From: UBA940 sp045613745
Lineage (GTDB): Bacteria > Bacteroidota > Bacteroidia > Bacteroidales > Rikenellaceae
DNA: 46,962 nt
Assembly (NCBI GenBank): GCA_045613745.1
Contig: JAZLBP010000011.1
Location: 1-46,962 of the forward strand
Direction of reading: 5' to 3'
Numbering within the stretch: the first letter of the stretch is position 1; the number at the start of each line of letters is the position of its first letter. The position numbers were made by a program, and so were the translations under genes. The notes below the pieces were generated by a model. It made no database searches and was not told the origin of the DNA. It worked only from the letters and a program-made list of their open reading frames with translations. Below are positions 23,947-33,700 of this stretch, piece by piece.

Positions 23947-26125
23947 TAAACAGAATATTGGCTTTGCGCCAACGCTTGGAGGTGTGCTCGGCGGCACTGC
24001 GAAGCTGGCGTTTAATCTCGGCGAGGGGTGCTCGGCGGTCGATTTTGAGCATTATCACGCGTGCGTGTCCGCGGCCATAGCCCTCGCGGTAGAGAGGTTG
24101 CGGGCCGAGAATCTCGACATCAAGGCCTGAAATGCGCTCGGCAAAGGCCTGCGCGGAGCCATAGGCATCATCGTAGAGGTCGGCACGGAACTCAACCATA
24201 ATGATACGACAGTAGGGCGGATAGTTGAAGTCGCGACGTTCGTCGAGGATTTGTGCCGCCGCAAGGTCGAACTCGCCACGCGAGGCGTGCACAATCACGG
24301 GGTTGTCAATTTCGGCACTCTGTACCACCACCTTACCCTGCGTAGCGCGTCGGCCCGCACGTCCTGCGGCCTGCATCAGGGTGTCCAACGCACGCTCCGA
24401 GGCGCGGAAATCGGTGCCCGCAAAGAGGTTATCGGCATTGAGAATACCAACCACCTCGACACCCGCAAAGTCAAAGCCTTTGGTCACTATTTGGGTGCCG
24501 ACCAGAATGTCGGTGTTGTGTTGCTCCATATCGTCCAGAATCTGCTGCACGCGCGTGGGCGACGAGGCTGTATCGCGGTCGAGTCGTGCCACCGCGGCCT
24601 CGGGGTATAGTTTTCGGATGTTTTGTTCGATTTGCTGGGTTCCCGTACCCATAGGGCGTAATTGGTCAGACCCGCAGTCGGGACAGCGCTCGGGCAGCGG
24701 ATATTGGCGGCCGCAGTAGTGGCACAGCTGATGGTCGCCGTGAACTGCCAGCGAGATGTTACAACGCACGCAACGAGGGGTCTTGCCACACTCGCACTCC
24801 AACCACGACGCTGTGCCGCGTCGGTTTTGGAAAAGGATAACCTGACGACCAGCCTCCAAAGCAGCGTTCATAGCCTCGCGCAACTCGCCATTGACAAAAT
24901 CGCGGCGCTCGCCTCGGCGTGCCGAACGGCGTGTGTCGCTCAATATCACTTCGGGCGGAGTGCTGCCATAACGTTCGTCGAGGGTGACGTGGGCATACTT
25001 GCCCGCCAAGGCGTTTGCATAGCTCTCCATCGAAGGGGTTGCTGCGCTCAAGATGGTTTTGGCGTGGTGCATTGCGGCCAGCATTACGGCGCAATCGCGC
25101 GCGGAGTAACGGGGTGCGGTGTCGGTCTGCTTGTAGCTTGAGTCATACTCCTCATCAACAATCACAAGGCCTATCTGGGGCAGGGGCAGCAGCACAGCGC
25201 TACGCACACCCACCAAGAGTCGGGGCGCGGTGTCGTGAGTCATATTCCACACCACCTCGGCACGGCGACGCGCGGTGAGTCCCGAGTGGTAGAGCGTTAC
25301 GGAGTCGCCAAAGGCACCTCGCAGACGTTCGGCAAAGTGCGACGAGAGCGACATCTCGGGCACAAGCCACAGCACACTGCGACCCTCGGCCAAGGTTTGC
25401 GAGGCGAGGGTCATCATTATTTCGGTTTTGCCACTGCCTGCCACACCTTGCAACAGCGCGGTATCGAACTTCTCGAAGGAGCTGCGCAGGGTGTCGAGTG
25501 CTGTCTGCTGCGCCTCGGTGAGCGTCGGGCAGACGGGCAGCGCAAGGGGCGCACAATCGGCCGAGAAGCAGGAGTAGCTCTCGACGGCACCCAACTCTAT
25601 AAGTTTGCGTATAACAAGCCAAGAAAATCCCTCGGCCACAAGTTCGCTGCGACGCACCTCGTGGCTTTGCGCGAGCTCGCGCAGGCGCTCCAATGCTCGG
25701 ACCTGCATCTTGGCACGCGAAGGGGGATTCACACCCTCGACGGGGCGCAGAAACTCAACAGTGCGAGGACGGTAGATACCCTTGAAGAACTCGTCGTCGG
25801 TAAGTCCCGCAGGTTTGATAAGCGACGGCAGGGCAGCGCGCACAACCTCGCCCATAGTGCACATATAGTAGTCGGCCATCCATCTCCATAGGCGTATGCA
25901 CTCGGCAGTCACAATGGGTCGGTCGAAGAGCACGCTCTCGATGGGTTTGATGGTTTTGTAGGCGGGTCGGCGCGAGTGCACCTCGACAACAACACCGCCC
26001 ACCCTACGTCGAGCACCCAGAGTTACGGCCACAACGCTTCCGCACGCAACCATTGGTGCGAGCTGGTCGGGCACTTCGAATGTGAAGGGCTCCTGGGCTA
26101 TGGGGAGTGCTACGTCGGCGTACAC
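23933..26125 (-). CDS. priA: Primosomal protein N' (PriA helicase)
   Basis: DNA helicase that reloads the replisome at collapsed forks. The 730-residue product from GTG 26125 has a DNA-binding N-terminus, Walker A GVAGSGKT (227-234), Walker B VDEEY (323-327), ATPSMESY, a zinc domain with Cys 444, 446, 452, 455, 468, 471, 481, 484, and GTQIVTKGFDF plus QAAGRAGR helicase motifs. Two oddities are visible on the DNA: Walker B reads DEEY where PriA normally has DEEH (codon 25145-25147), and the first zinc pair is CEC instead of CxxC. GTG 26125 lies 10 bases past the DUF2007 stop; ATG 26182 would add 19 residues and overlap that gene. The operon continues into comF with a 14-base overlap. Confidence 0.93.
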   Translation of the reverse strand: MYADVALPIAQEPFTFEVPDQLAPMVACGSVVAVTLGARRRVGGVVVEVHSRRPAYKTIKPIESVLFDRPIVTAECIRLWRWMADYYMCTMGEVVRAALPSLIKPAGLTDDEFFKGIYRPRTVEFLRPVEGVNPPSRAKMQVRALERLRELAQSHEVRRSELVAEGFSWLVIRKLIELGAVESYSCFSADCAPLALPVCPTLTEAQQTALDTLRSSFEKFDTALLQGVAGSGKTEIMMTLASQTLAEGRSVLWLVPEMSLSSHFAERLRGAFGDSVTLYHSGLTARRRAEVVWNMTHDTAPRLLVGVRSAVLLPLPQIGLVIVDEEYDSSYKQTDTAPRYSARDCAVMLAAMHHAKTILSAATPSMESYANALAGKYAHVTLDERYGSTPPEVILSDTRRSARRGERRDFVNGELREAMNAALEAGRQVILFQNRRGTASWLECECGKTPRCVRCNISLAVHGDHQLCHYCGRQYPLPERCPDCGSDQLRPMGTGTQQIEQNIRKLYPEAAVARLDRDTASSPTRVQQILDDMEQHNTDILVGTQIVTKGFDFAGVEVVGILNADNLFAGTDFRASERALDTLMQAAGRAGRRATQGKVVVQSAEIDNPVIVHASRGEFDLAAAQILDERRDFNYPPYCRIIMVEFRADLYDDAYGSAQAFAERISGLDVEILGPQPLYREGYGRGHARVIMLKIDRRAPLAEIKRQLRSAAEHTSKRWRKANILFNVDP

Positions 26126-26135
26126 GGCAGAAAGG

Positions 26136-26354
26136 TTAGTTTTCGGAGGTTGTTGACAGCAGCGCCTCGGCCTGGTCGGCATCCTCGGGCCTCACCCACA
26201 CACCACACGAGAAGGCGGTCGAGGGCATCAACACCGAGATATGCTCGTCGGTGATAAAACACTCAATCTCGGCAGATTCGAACAGCGACATTGCAAGGCG
26301 TGCCTCCACTTCGCTGGCAAATCGTCGTATCAGTACAAGATCTTGACGGCTCAT
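26136..26354 (-). CDS. DUF2007-type small protein
   Basis: The 72-residue product (MSRQDLVLIRRFASEVEARL...) fits the small DUF2007 domain: a beta-alpha-beta unit (IRRFASEVEARLAMSLFESAEIECFITDEH) and a final helix (RPEDADQAEALLS). The family is described as putative signal-transducing, with no proven role. ATG 26354 is the internal Met that matches the family start; an upstream frame to 26447 is A+T rich and unlike a protein. It heads the priA-comF transcript, with a 10-base gap to priA. A near-consensus -7 box TACCTTTA is at 26377-26384 on the minus strand. Divergent from dnaE. Confidence 0.8.
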   Translation of the reverse strand: MSRQDLVLIRRFASEVEARLAMSLFESAEIECFITDEHISVLMPSTAFSCGVWVRPEDADQAEALLSTTSEN

Positions 26355-26428
26355 AGCGCAACTATTTTTGATAGGATAAAGGTATGAAAAATTACACGAA
26401 ATATAAGTGTATTTACGATGGAATTTTG

Positions 26429-26436
26429 TATTTTTG
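26429..26436 (+). promoter_or_regulatory. dnaE -7 box
   Basis: TATTTTTG at 26429-26436, 31 bases before the ATG at 26468. No clear -33 box at 19 bases. Confidence 0.65.
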
Positions 26437-26467
26437 TTTCGTGACATAATATCAAAACTCGTCAGCT

Positions 26468-29400
26468 ATGCCCCAATTCGTTCACTTGCACGTACATACA
26501 CAATACTCAATTCTGGACGGCGCTTCGGACATCAAAAAAGTCGTTGCCCGCGCCAAAGAGCTGGGTATGCCCGCACTCGCAATCACCGACCACGGTAATA
26601 TGTACGGTGTCAAGGAGTTCCACGATGTGGCAACCAAAGCGGGCGTGAAACCCATCTTGGGTTGCGAGGTCTATGTGGTTAAAAACCGCTTCGAGAAGGA
26701 CAAGGACGAGAAGACGGGCGACCACCTTGTGCTCTTGGCCAAAAACAAAAAGGGATACCAGAACCTCTGCAAGATTGTGTCATACTCCTACACCGAGGGA
26801 TTCTATTATAAACCTCGTATCGACAAAGAGCTTTTGAGATTATATGGCGAGGGACTCATCTGCTGCTCGGCCTGCTTGGGTGGCGAGATTCCGCAGTTTA
26901 TTATGCGTGGCGACTTGGCGGGTGCCGAGGCTGCGGTGTTGGAGTTTCGCGAAATCTTTGGCGACGACTACTATCTCGAAATGCAGCTCCACCCCGCGGG
27001 CGACGAGCGCGACGAGAATGTCTATAAATATCAGGTGGAGGTCAACCGCGAACTTCGCAAACTGGCCGCACGCCACAACATTCCGCTTGTCTGCTCCAAC
27101 GACGTTCACTTTGTGATGAAGGACGACGCTGCGGCACACGACCTGCTCATCTGTCTGAACACCAACCGCTATGTCGATGAGCAGAACCGTATGCGCTACA
27201 CCTTCCAGGAGTGGCTCAAAAGCCCCGACGAAATGGCGGAACTCTTCCCCGACGACCTCGAAGCACTCGAAAACACTGTGCGTCTTGCCGAGAAGGTCGA
27301 GGAGTACAAAATTACCCACGCGCCGTTGATGCCCGACTTCCCTCCCCCACCCGAATTCCACATCGACTTGGACGAGGTGCGTACCTCGATGCTCAAAAAG
27401 GTGGAGGACGAGGCACTGCGCACAAAATATCTGGCTGCAACATCGCTTGCCGAGTTGGAGGAGGCTGTGAAGGCCGAGGGCGAAGCGCAGATAGAGCTAC
27501 TGGACGTAGCAAAACAGTATTGCTACCTGCGCGCGCTGGCCTATGAGGGCTGTCGCAACCGCTACTGCTCGGACGAGAAGCCCGAACTCAACGAGGAAGA
27601 AACAAAACGTCTGGAATATGAGCTGGCAACCATCGAGAGGATGGGTTTCCCCGGCTACTTCCTTATTGTGTGGGACTTCATTCGTGCCGGCCGCGAGATG
27701 GGTGTGTCGGTAGGACCAGGTCGTGGTTCGGCCGCAGGTTCGATGGTAGCCTACGCACTGAAAATTACCAATATTGACCCTCTGAAATACCACCTTCTGT
27801 TTGAGCGTTTCTTGAACCCCGACCGTATCTCACTCCCCGATGTCGATGTCGATTTCGACGAGGACGGCCGCGCCGACGTGCTAAACTATGTGACCGAGAA
27901 GTATGGCAAGAAACGTGTGGCACAGATTGTGACCTATGGTACGATGGCTACCAAACTCGCCATCAAGGACGTTGCACGCGTGATGCGCGTGTCAATTCAG
28001 GACAGCGACCGACTCACCAAGATGATTCCCGACCGCATCGACAAGGAGAAGGGCGAGACTCCGTTCCACGCGGTGTATCGTACCGTGCCCGAGTTCAAGC
28101 GCGAGGCCGAGGAGGGACCGCAAGCTATCCGCGACACACTCAAATACGCCGAACAACTCGAAGGTCAGGTGCGCCAAACAGGTGTACACGCCTGCGGTGT
28201 GATTATCGGTAAGGACGACCTCGAATTGTTTGCCCCCATCTCGACCGTCAAGGACAAGGACAGCAAGGAGGAGGTCTATAAGAACGTAGTACAATACGAG
28301 GGTAAACAGGTTGAGAGCGTAGGACTTATCAAGATGGACTTCTTGGGTCTGCGCACACTGTCAATCATCAAGGACGCACTCGAAAACGTGAAACGTACCC
28401 GCGGATTCTGGTACGACATCGACAGCGTGCCCTTGGACGACACCCTCACATACGAACTTTTCAGCCGCGGCGACACCACTGGTCTGTTCCAGTTTGAGTC
28501 GGCGGGTATGAAAAAATATATGCGTCAGTTGAAGCCCACCCGTTTCGAGGACCTTATCGCGATGAACGCGCTGTATCGTCCCGGACCTATGGACTACATC
28601 CCCGACTTCATCGCCCGTAAGAATGGTCTGCAACCCGTAACCTACGACCTCAATGGTATGGAGGAGTACCTGGGTGATACCTATGGTATTACGGTCTATC
28701 AGGAGCAGGTGATGTTGCTGTCGCAGAAGCTGGGCGGTTTCACCGGTGGTGAGGCCGACACCCTGCGCAAGGCGATGGGTAAGAAGATGCGCGACGTGCT
28801 GGACAAGATGAAACCCAAATTCATCGAGGGAGCAACCGAGCGCGGTCACGACCCTAAGGTGTGCGAAAAGGTGTGGGGCGACTGGGAAGCTTTTGCATCG
28901 TATGCGTTCAACAAGTCGCACGCAACCTGCTACGCCTATGTGGCCTACCAAACGGGCTACCTCAAAGCACACTACCCCAGCGAGTTTATGGCGGCATTGC
29001 TCAGCCGAAACTTTACGGACCTAAAAACCGTTACACTCTATATGCAGGAGTGCAAACGTATGGGTATCAACGTAATGGGCCCCGACGTGAATGAGAGTTT
29101 CAACGTCTTCACCGCCGACAAACAAGGCAACGTACGCTTCGGTATGGCAGCAATCAAGGGCGTTGGCGATGGTGCCGTGCGCGAGATTGTGGCCGAGCGC
29201 GAGCGCGGCGGACGCTTCACCGATATCTACGACTTTGTGGAGAGGGTCAATCTGTCGGCCGTCAACCGCAAGGTTATCGACTGCTTGGCAATGGGTGGTG
29301 CGTTCGACGACATCATCGATTTCCCGCGCGACAAGTTCTTTGTCAAACGTGGCGATTTGAGCTTCACCGAGGAGCTTGTGCGCTATGGCAACCGCCACCG

Positions 29401-30151
29401 CGAGGAGCGCGAGAACTCGCAGCAGAGTTTGTTCGGTATGGAGGACGACACCGCAGGCGTTCAACGTCCCACGGTACCCGACTACACCGACCCCGCAACC
29501 GAGCAATGGGGACGATTGCAAACACTCGCCAACGAGAAGATTGCGGTGGGTATGTATCTGTCGGCACACCCGCTGGACGACTACCGCATCATCATTCAGA
29601 ATATGTGCAACGTAACGCCCGAGGAGATTAACAACCTACCCGAGCTCAACGGCCGCGACGTTAGCTTTGCGGGCATTGTGTCGTCGGTGCAAATCCTGCG
29701 CAACAAGAGCGACAAGGAGTACTGCCGATTCAAGTTGGAGGGCTACGACGGCACCTCGTGCGAGATTATGCTGTTCAACAAGGACTTCGAGAAATTCCGC
29801 GACCGCCTCTATGTAAACTACTTTATCTACATCACAGGCAAGGTGCAACCTCCGAAGTACAGCCCCGACCGCATTATGTTGCAGATTAACCAGATACAGA
29901 AGCTCGAAGATGTAGAGCGCAACGCTGTCAAACGACTCACCGTCACGATGCCCGTCCGAAACATCGACCGCGACTTGGCAGAGAACTTCGCCCGCGTGGT
30001 GGATGCCAACCGAGGTCACATCTCGCTGTGTGTGAACATCTATGCAGGACCCGTTTCGCAACGCTTTGTGTCGCGCACCAAGCGAGTGCGTCTGTCGAGT
30101 GAATTAATAAATTTCCTCGAAGAAAATGAGATTAAATACTCAATATCTTAG
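26468..30151 (+). CDS. dnaE: DNA polymerase III alpha subunit
   Basis: Replicative polymerase subunit. The 1227-residue product begins with a PHP domain (FVHLHVHTQYSILDG, His6, His8 and His10; ITDHGNMYG), then the palm with catalytic Asp458 and Asp460 in PDVDVDFDEDGR, then GRGSAAGSMVAYAL, a fingers region with GIIGKDD, helix-hairpin-helix (about 850-950) and an OB-fold near 1060-1140 (VSFAGIVSSVQILRNKSDKEYCRF). Length and the DFDEDGR end are typical of the Bacteroidetes DnaE. It sits back to back with the DUF2007-priA-comF transcript and is followed after 112 bases by trxA. No strong terminator between dnaE and trxA is seen. Confidence 0.98.
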   Translation: MPQFVHLHVHTQYSILDGASDIKKVVARAKELGMPALAITDHGNMYGVKEFHDVATKAGVKPILGCEVYVVKNRFEKDKDEKTGDHLVLLAKNKKGYQNLCKIVSYSYTEGFYYKPRIDKELLRLYGEGLICCSACLGGEIPQFIMRGDLAGAEAAVLEFREIFGDDYYLEMQLHPAGDERDENVYKYQVEVNRELRKLAARHNIPLVCSNDVHFVMKDDAAAHDLLICLNTNRYVDEQNRMRYTFQEWLKSPDEMAELFPDDLEALENTVRLAEKVEEYKITHAPLMPDFPPPPEFHIDLDEVRTSMLKKVEDEALRTKYLAATSLAELEEAVKAEGEAQIELLDVAKQYCYLRALAYEGCRNRYCSDEKPELNEEETKRLEYELATIERMGFPGYFLIVWDFIRAGREMGVSVGPGRGSAAGSMVAYALKITNIDPLKYHLLFERFLNPDRISLPDVDVDFDEDGRADVLNYVTEKYGKKRVAQIVTYGTMATKLAIKDVARVMRVSIQDSDRLTKMIPDRIDKEKGETPFHAVYRTVPEFKREAEEGPQAIRDTLKYAEQLEGQVRQTGVHACGVIIGKDDLELFAPISTVKDKDSKEEVYKNVVQYEGKQVESVGLIKMDFLGLRTLSIIKDALENVKRTRGFWYDIDSVPLDDTLTYELFSRGDTTGLFQFESAGMKKYMRQLKPTRFEDLIAMNALYRPGPMDYIPDFIARKNGLQPVTYDLNGMEEYLGDTYGITVYQEQVMLLSQKLGGFTGGEADTLRKAMGKKMRDVLDKMKPKFIEGATERGHDPKVCEKVWGDWEAFASYAFNKSHATCYAYVAYQTGYLKAHYPSEFMAALLSRNFTDLKTVTLYMQECKRMGINVMGPDVNESFNVFTADKQGNVRFGMAAIKGVGDGAVREIVAERERGGRFTDIYDFVERVNLSAVNRKVIDCLAMGGAFDDIIDFPRDKFFVKRGDLSFTEELVRYGNRHREERENSQQSLFGMEDDTAGVQRPTVPDYTDPATEQWGRLQTLANEKIAVGMYLSAHPLDDYRIIIQNMCNVTPEEINNLPELNGRDVSFAGIVSSVQILRNKSDKEYCRFKLEGYDGTSCEIMLFNKDFEKFRDRLYVNYFIYITGKVQPPKYSPDRIMLQINQIQKLEDVERNAVKRLTVTMPVRNIDRDLAENFARVVDANRGHISLCVNIYAGPVSQRFVSRTKRVRLSSELINFLEENEIKYSIS

Positions 30152-30263
30152 CCGCGGATTACGTTATTTAACAAACTAATGCACAAAAACGGCCGAGTTT
30201 TTAAAATAAACCAAAATTAATTAACACAAAAATTATAAATTTATCACAAAATTGTTGAAAACT

Positions 30264-30578
30264 ATGGAAATCGAAGTAACTACCAGCAACATTGATGAGT
30301 TGCTCGCCTCGGACAAACCCGTGATGATTGACTTCTGGGCCGTATGGTGTGGTCCTTGCCGTATGATTTCGCCCATCGTGGACGAGCTGGCAGCCGAGTA
30401 CGACGGCAAAGTTGTTATCGGCAAATGCAACGTTGACGACCAAGCCGAAATCGCCGAGCGTATGAAAATCCGCAACATCCCCACCATCCTCTTCTTCAAG
30501 GGCGGTGAGCAAGTTGACAAACACGTTGGCGCTGCAACCAAACCCCAACTGGCCGAGAAACTCAACGCACTGTTGTAG
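30264..30578 (+). CDS. trxA: Thioredoxin
   Basis: Small cytoplasmic dithiol protein that keeps cysteines reduced and serves reductases. The 104-residue product has the active site WCGPC (28-32), the FWA strand before it and the conserved cis-Pro73 in RNIPTIL. ATG 30264 is chosen over the TTG at 30252, since it gives the normal length. No signal peptide, so cytoplasmic. It follows dnaE by 112 bases; the A+T-rich spacer has no clear TAnnTTTG box, so cotranscription with dnaE is possible. A strong terminator follows. Confidence 0.97.
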   Translation: MEIEVTTSNIDELLASDKPVMIDFWAVWCGPCRMISPIVDELAAEYDGKVVIGKCNVDDQAEIAERMKIRNIPTILFFKGGEQVDKHVGAATKPQLAEKLNALL

Positions 30579-30601
30579 TCAGCTACGGTCACCAAACAGA
30601 C

Positions 30602-30634
30602 AAAGGCTGTTCCTCATTCGGAACAGCCTTTTTT
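30602..30634 (+). terminator. trxA terminator
   Basis: AAAGGCTGTTCC (30602-30613) pairs with GGAACAGCCTTT (30620-30631), 12 pairs, 6-base loop, T to 30634. Member of the related GGCTG terminator set. Confidence 0.93.
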
Positions 30635-30699
30635 GTGCGCCTGCACACATATATATTATAAGGTATCACACACTCCCATCGCCCCGCAACAGGGCATAA

Positions 30700-30731
30700 C
30701 AAAAGGCTGCCCCTCGATTGGGGCAGCCTTT
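30700..30731 (-). terminator. nifJ terminator
   Basis: AAAGGCTGCCCC (30702-30713) and GGGGCAGCCTTT (30720-30731) form a perfect 12-pair stem. Read on the minus strand it ends in TTTT. It is 26 bases past the nifJ stop. Confidence 0.9.
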
Positions 30732-30757
30732 GCCTATTGTGTTACCTACTCAAAGGA

Positions 30758-33700
30758 TTACTCCTCTTTGAGGCGACGCATATACGATTTGTAACGCCAT
30801 TTAGCGTTCTCCTCGGCAGCGGCGAACAACTCTTTAGCCTCGGTGGGGAAGGTCTTCAACAGCGAAGTGTAGCGAACCTCCTTAGCCAAGAAGTCTTGGA
30901 ACTTGCTCCAATCGGGCTCTTTCGAGTCGTAAACGAAGGGATTCTTGCCCTCTGCCTCCAAATCGGGGTTGTAGTGCCACAAGTGCCAGTAACCGCACTC
31001 AACAGCTTGTTTACCCACAGTTTGGGTGCGAGTCATACCGCCTTTGATACCGTGGTTGATACAGGGTGCGTAAGCGATAATCAGCGAAGGACCGTTGTAA
31101 GCCTCTGCCTCTTTGAGCACCTTGAACAGTTGAGCTTGCGATGCACCAATCGAAACTTGTGCAACATATACATAACCATAGGTCATTGCGATAGCACCGA
31201 TATCTTTCTTGCGGATGCGTTTACCGCTAGCGGCAAATTTAGCAACTGCACCGATAGGAGTAGCTTTCGACGATTGACCACCGGTGTTCGAGTAAACCTC
31301 GGTGTCTATAATCAGAACGTTAACATCTTTGCCCGATGCCAGAACGTGGTCCAGACCACCGAAGCCGATGTCGTAACCCCAACCGTCACCACCGATAATC
31401 CATTGGCTCTTCTTGATGAAGTGTTGGCGCAGACCCAGCAGCTCTTGGCAGGTGCCACAACCGCAAGCCTCCAACATAGGAATCAGGCGAGCCGAAACCT
31501 CGGTGCTGCCACTTGCGCTGTAACGAGCGTCAATCCACTCTTTCATTACGCCTTTCAACTCATCCGAGCAGCATTGGCACTCGGCGATAGCTTTCTCCAT
31601 CAGGATTTGTACTTTGTCGCGGAGTTTCTCCTCGGCGGTGTACATACCCAGACCGAACTCGGCGTTATCCTCGAACAACGAGTTAGCCCAAGCAGGACCA
31701 TTGCCTTGTGCGTTGGTACAGTAGGGAGTCGAAGGAGCCGAACCCGAGTAAATCGAGCTACAACCGGTTGCGTTAGCCACCATCATACGGTCGCCGAACA
31801 GTTGAGTGATAGCCTTAACGTAAGGAGTCTCACCGCAACCTGCACAAGCACCCGAGAACTCAAACAGAGGTTGAGCGAATTGGCTGTTCTTAACGGTTTT
31901 GGTTTTGTCAACGGCGTTCTCTTTGTAACCTACGGTGCCGTTCATATACTCCCAGCGAGCCTCCTCTGCCATTTGGCTTTCCAGAGGTTTCATAACCAGA
32001 GCCTTCTCTTTTGCGGGACATACGTCAACACAGTTGCCGCAACCTGTACAGTCGAGGGGCGACACTTGGATACGGAATTTGTATGCTTTGGTCTCACCCA
32101 AGCCTTGTTTGAAGGTGGTACCCTCAGGAGCTGCGGCAGCCTCCTCCTCGGTTGCAAGGAAAGGACGGATTGCAGCGTGAGGACACACGAACGAACATTG
32201 GTTACATTGGATACAGTTGTCGGTAACCCACTCGGGGATGTTGGTTGCGATACCACGTTTCTCATAAGCAGCAGTACCATTGTCCCAAGTACCATCCTCG
32301 CGGCCGTTGAATGCGCTCACGGGCAGGCTGTCACCTTTCAGTGCGTTGATAGGCTCAACAATCTTGGTAACGAACTCGGGTTTGCCACCCACGCAGTTGC
32401 ACTCGGTTTTAACCTCCTCGACAAGCGATGCCCACTCAGCGGGAACAGCCACTTGCTCTACGGCATTACCACCGGCGTCAACTGCAGCGTAGTTCATATT
32501 AACGATATCCTCACCTTTCTTACCGTACGATTTGAGGATCGCTTTTTTCATCTCGTCAACAGCAACGTCGAAGGGAATCACGTTCGAAATCTTGAAGAAC
32601 GCACTTTGCATAATGGTGTTGGTGCGGTTGCCCAGACCCAGCTCCGATGCAATCTTGGTTGCGTTGATGATGTAGAAGTTGATGTTGTTCTCGGCCAGGT
32701 ACTTTTTCATGTGTACGGGCAGAGTGCGGCAGGTGTTCTCGGCATCGTGGATACTGTTGAGCAGGAACGAACCGCCTTTTTTCAGACCTTTGAGTACGTC
32801 GTATTTGTCAACATACGAAGGAACGTGGCAAGCCACAAAGTCGGGAGTGGTTACCAAGTAGGGCGAAGTGATAGGTTTGTCACCGAAACGCAAGTGCGAC
32901 GAGGTGTAACCACCCGATTTCTTCGAGTCATACGAGAAGTATGCTTGGCAGTATTTGTTGGTAGCGCTACCGATAATCTTAATCGAGTTCTTGTTAGCAC
33001 CAACGGTACCATCAGCACCCAGACCGAAGAACAGAGCCTCGAAGGTACCCTCTTTGGCCATCGAAATCTCCTCGCCAACGGGCAGCGACAGGAAGGTAAC
33101 GTCGTCGTTGATACCTACGGTGAAGCGGTTGCGAGGCTCGGCAGCAGCCAAGTTCTCGAACACAGCGATCATCTGTGCGGGAGTGGTATCCTTGCTCGAC
33201 AGACCGTAGCGACCACCGATGATAACGGGGGCGTTCTCTTTGCCGTAGAATACGTTGCGTACGTCGAGGTACAGAGGCTCGCCATCTGCTCCGGGCTCTT
33301 TGGTGCGGTCCAGAACGCAGATTTTCTTAACCGATGCGGGGATAACATCCAGCATATATTTGGGCGAGAAGGGACGATAGAGGTGAACGGTTACGACACC
33401 CACTTTTTCGCCTTTTGCGCACAGGTAGTCAACGGTCTCTTTGAGAGTCTCGGTAATCGAGCCCATAGCAACAACAATGCGCTCTGCATCCTCAGCACCG
33501 TAGTAGGTGAAGGGTTTGTAGGTGCGGCCGGTGATTTTCGAGATGCCTGCCATAGCCTCGGCAACCATATCGGGCACTGCATCGTAGAATTTGTTGCTTG
33601 CCTCACGAGTTTGGAAATAGATGTCGGGGTTTTGAGCGGTACCACGAGTTACGGGGTGCTCGGGGCTCAGACCACGCGAACGGAAAGCTGCCAGAGCCTC

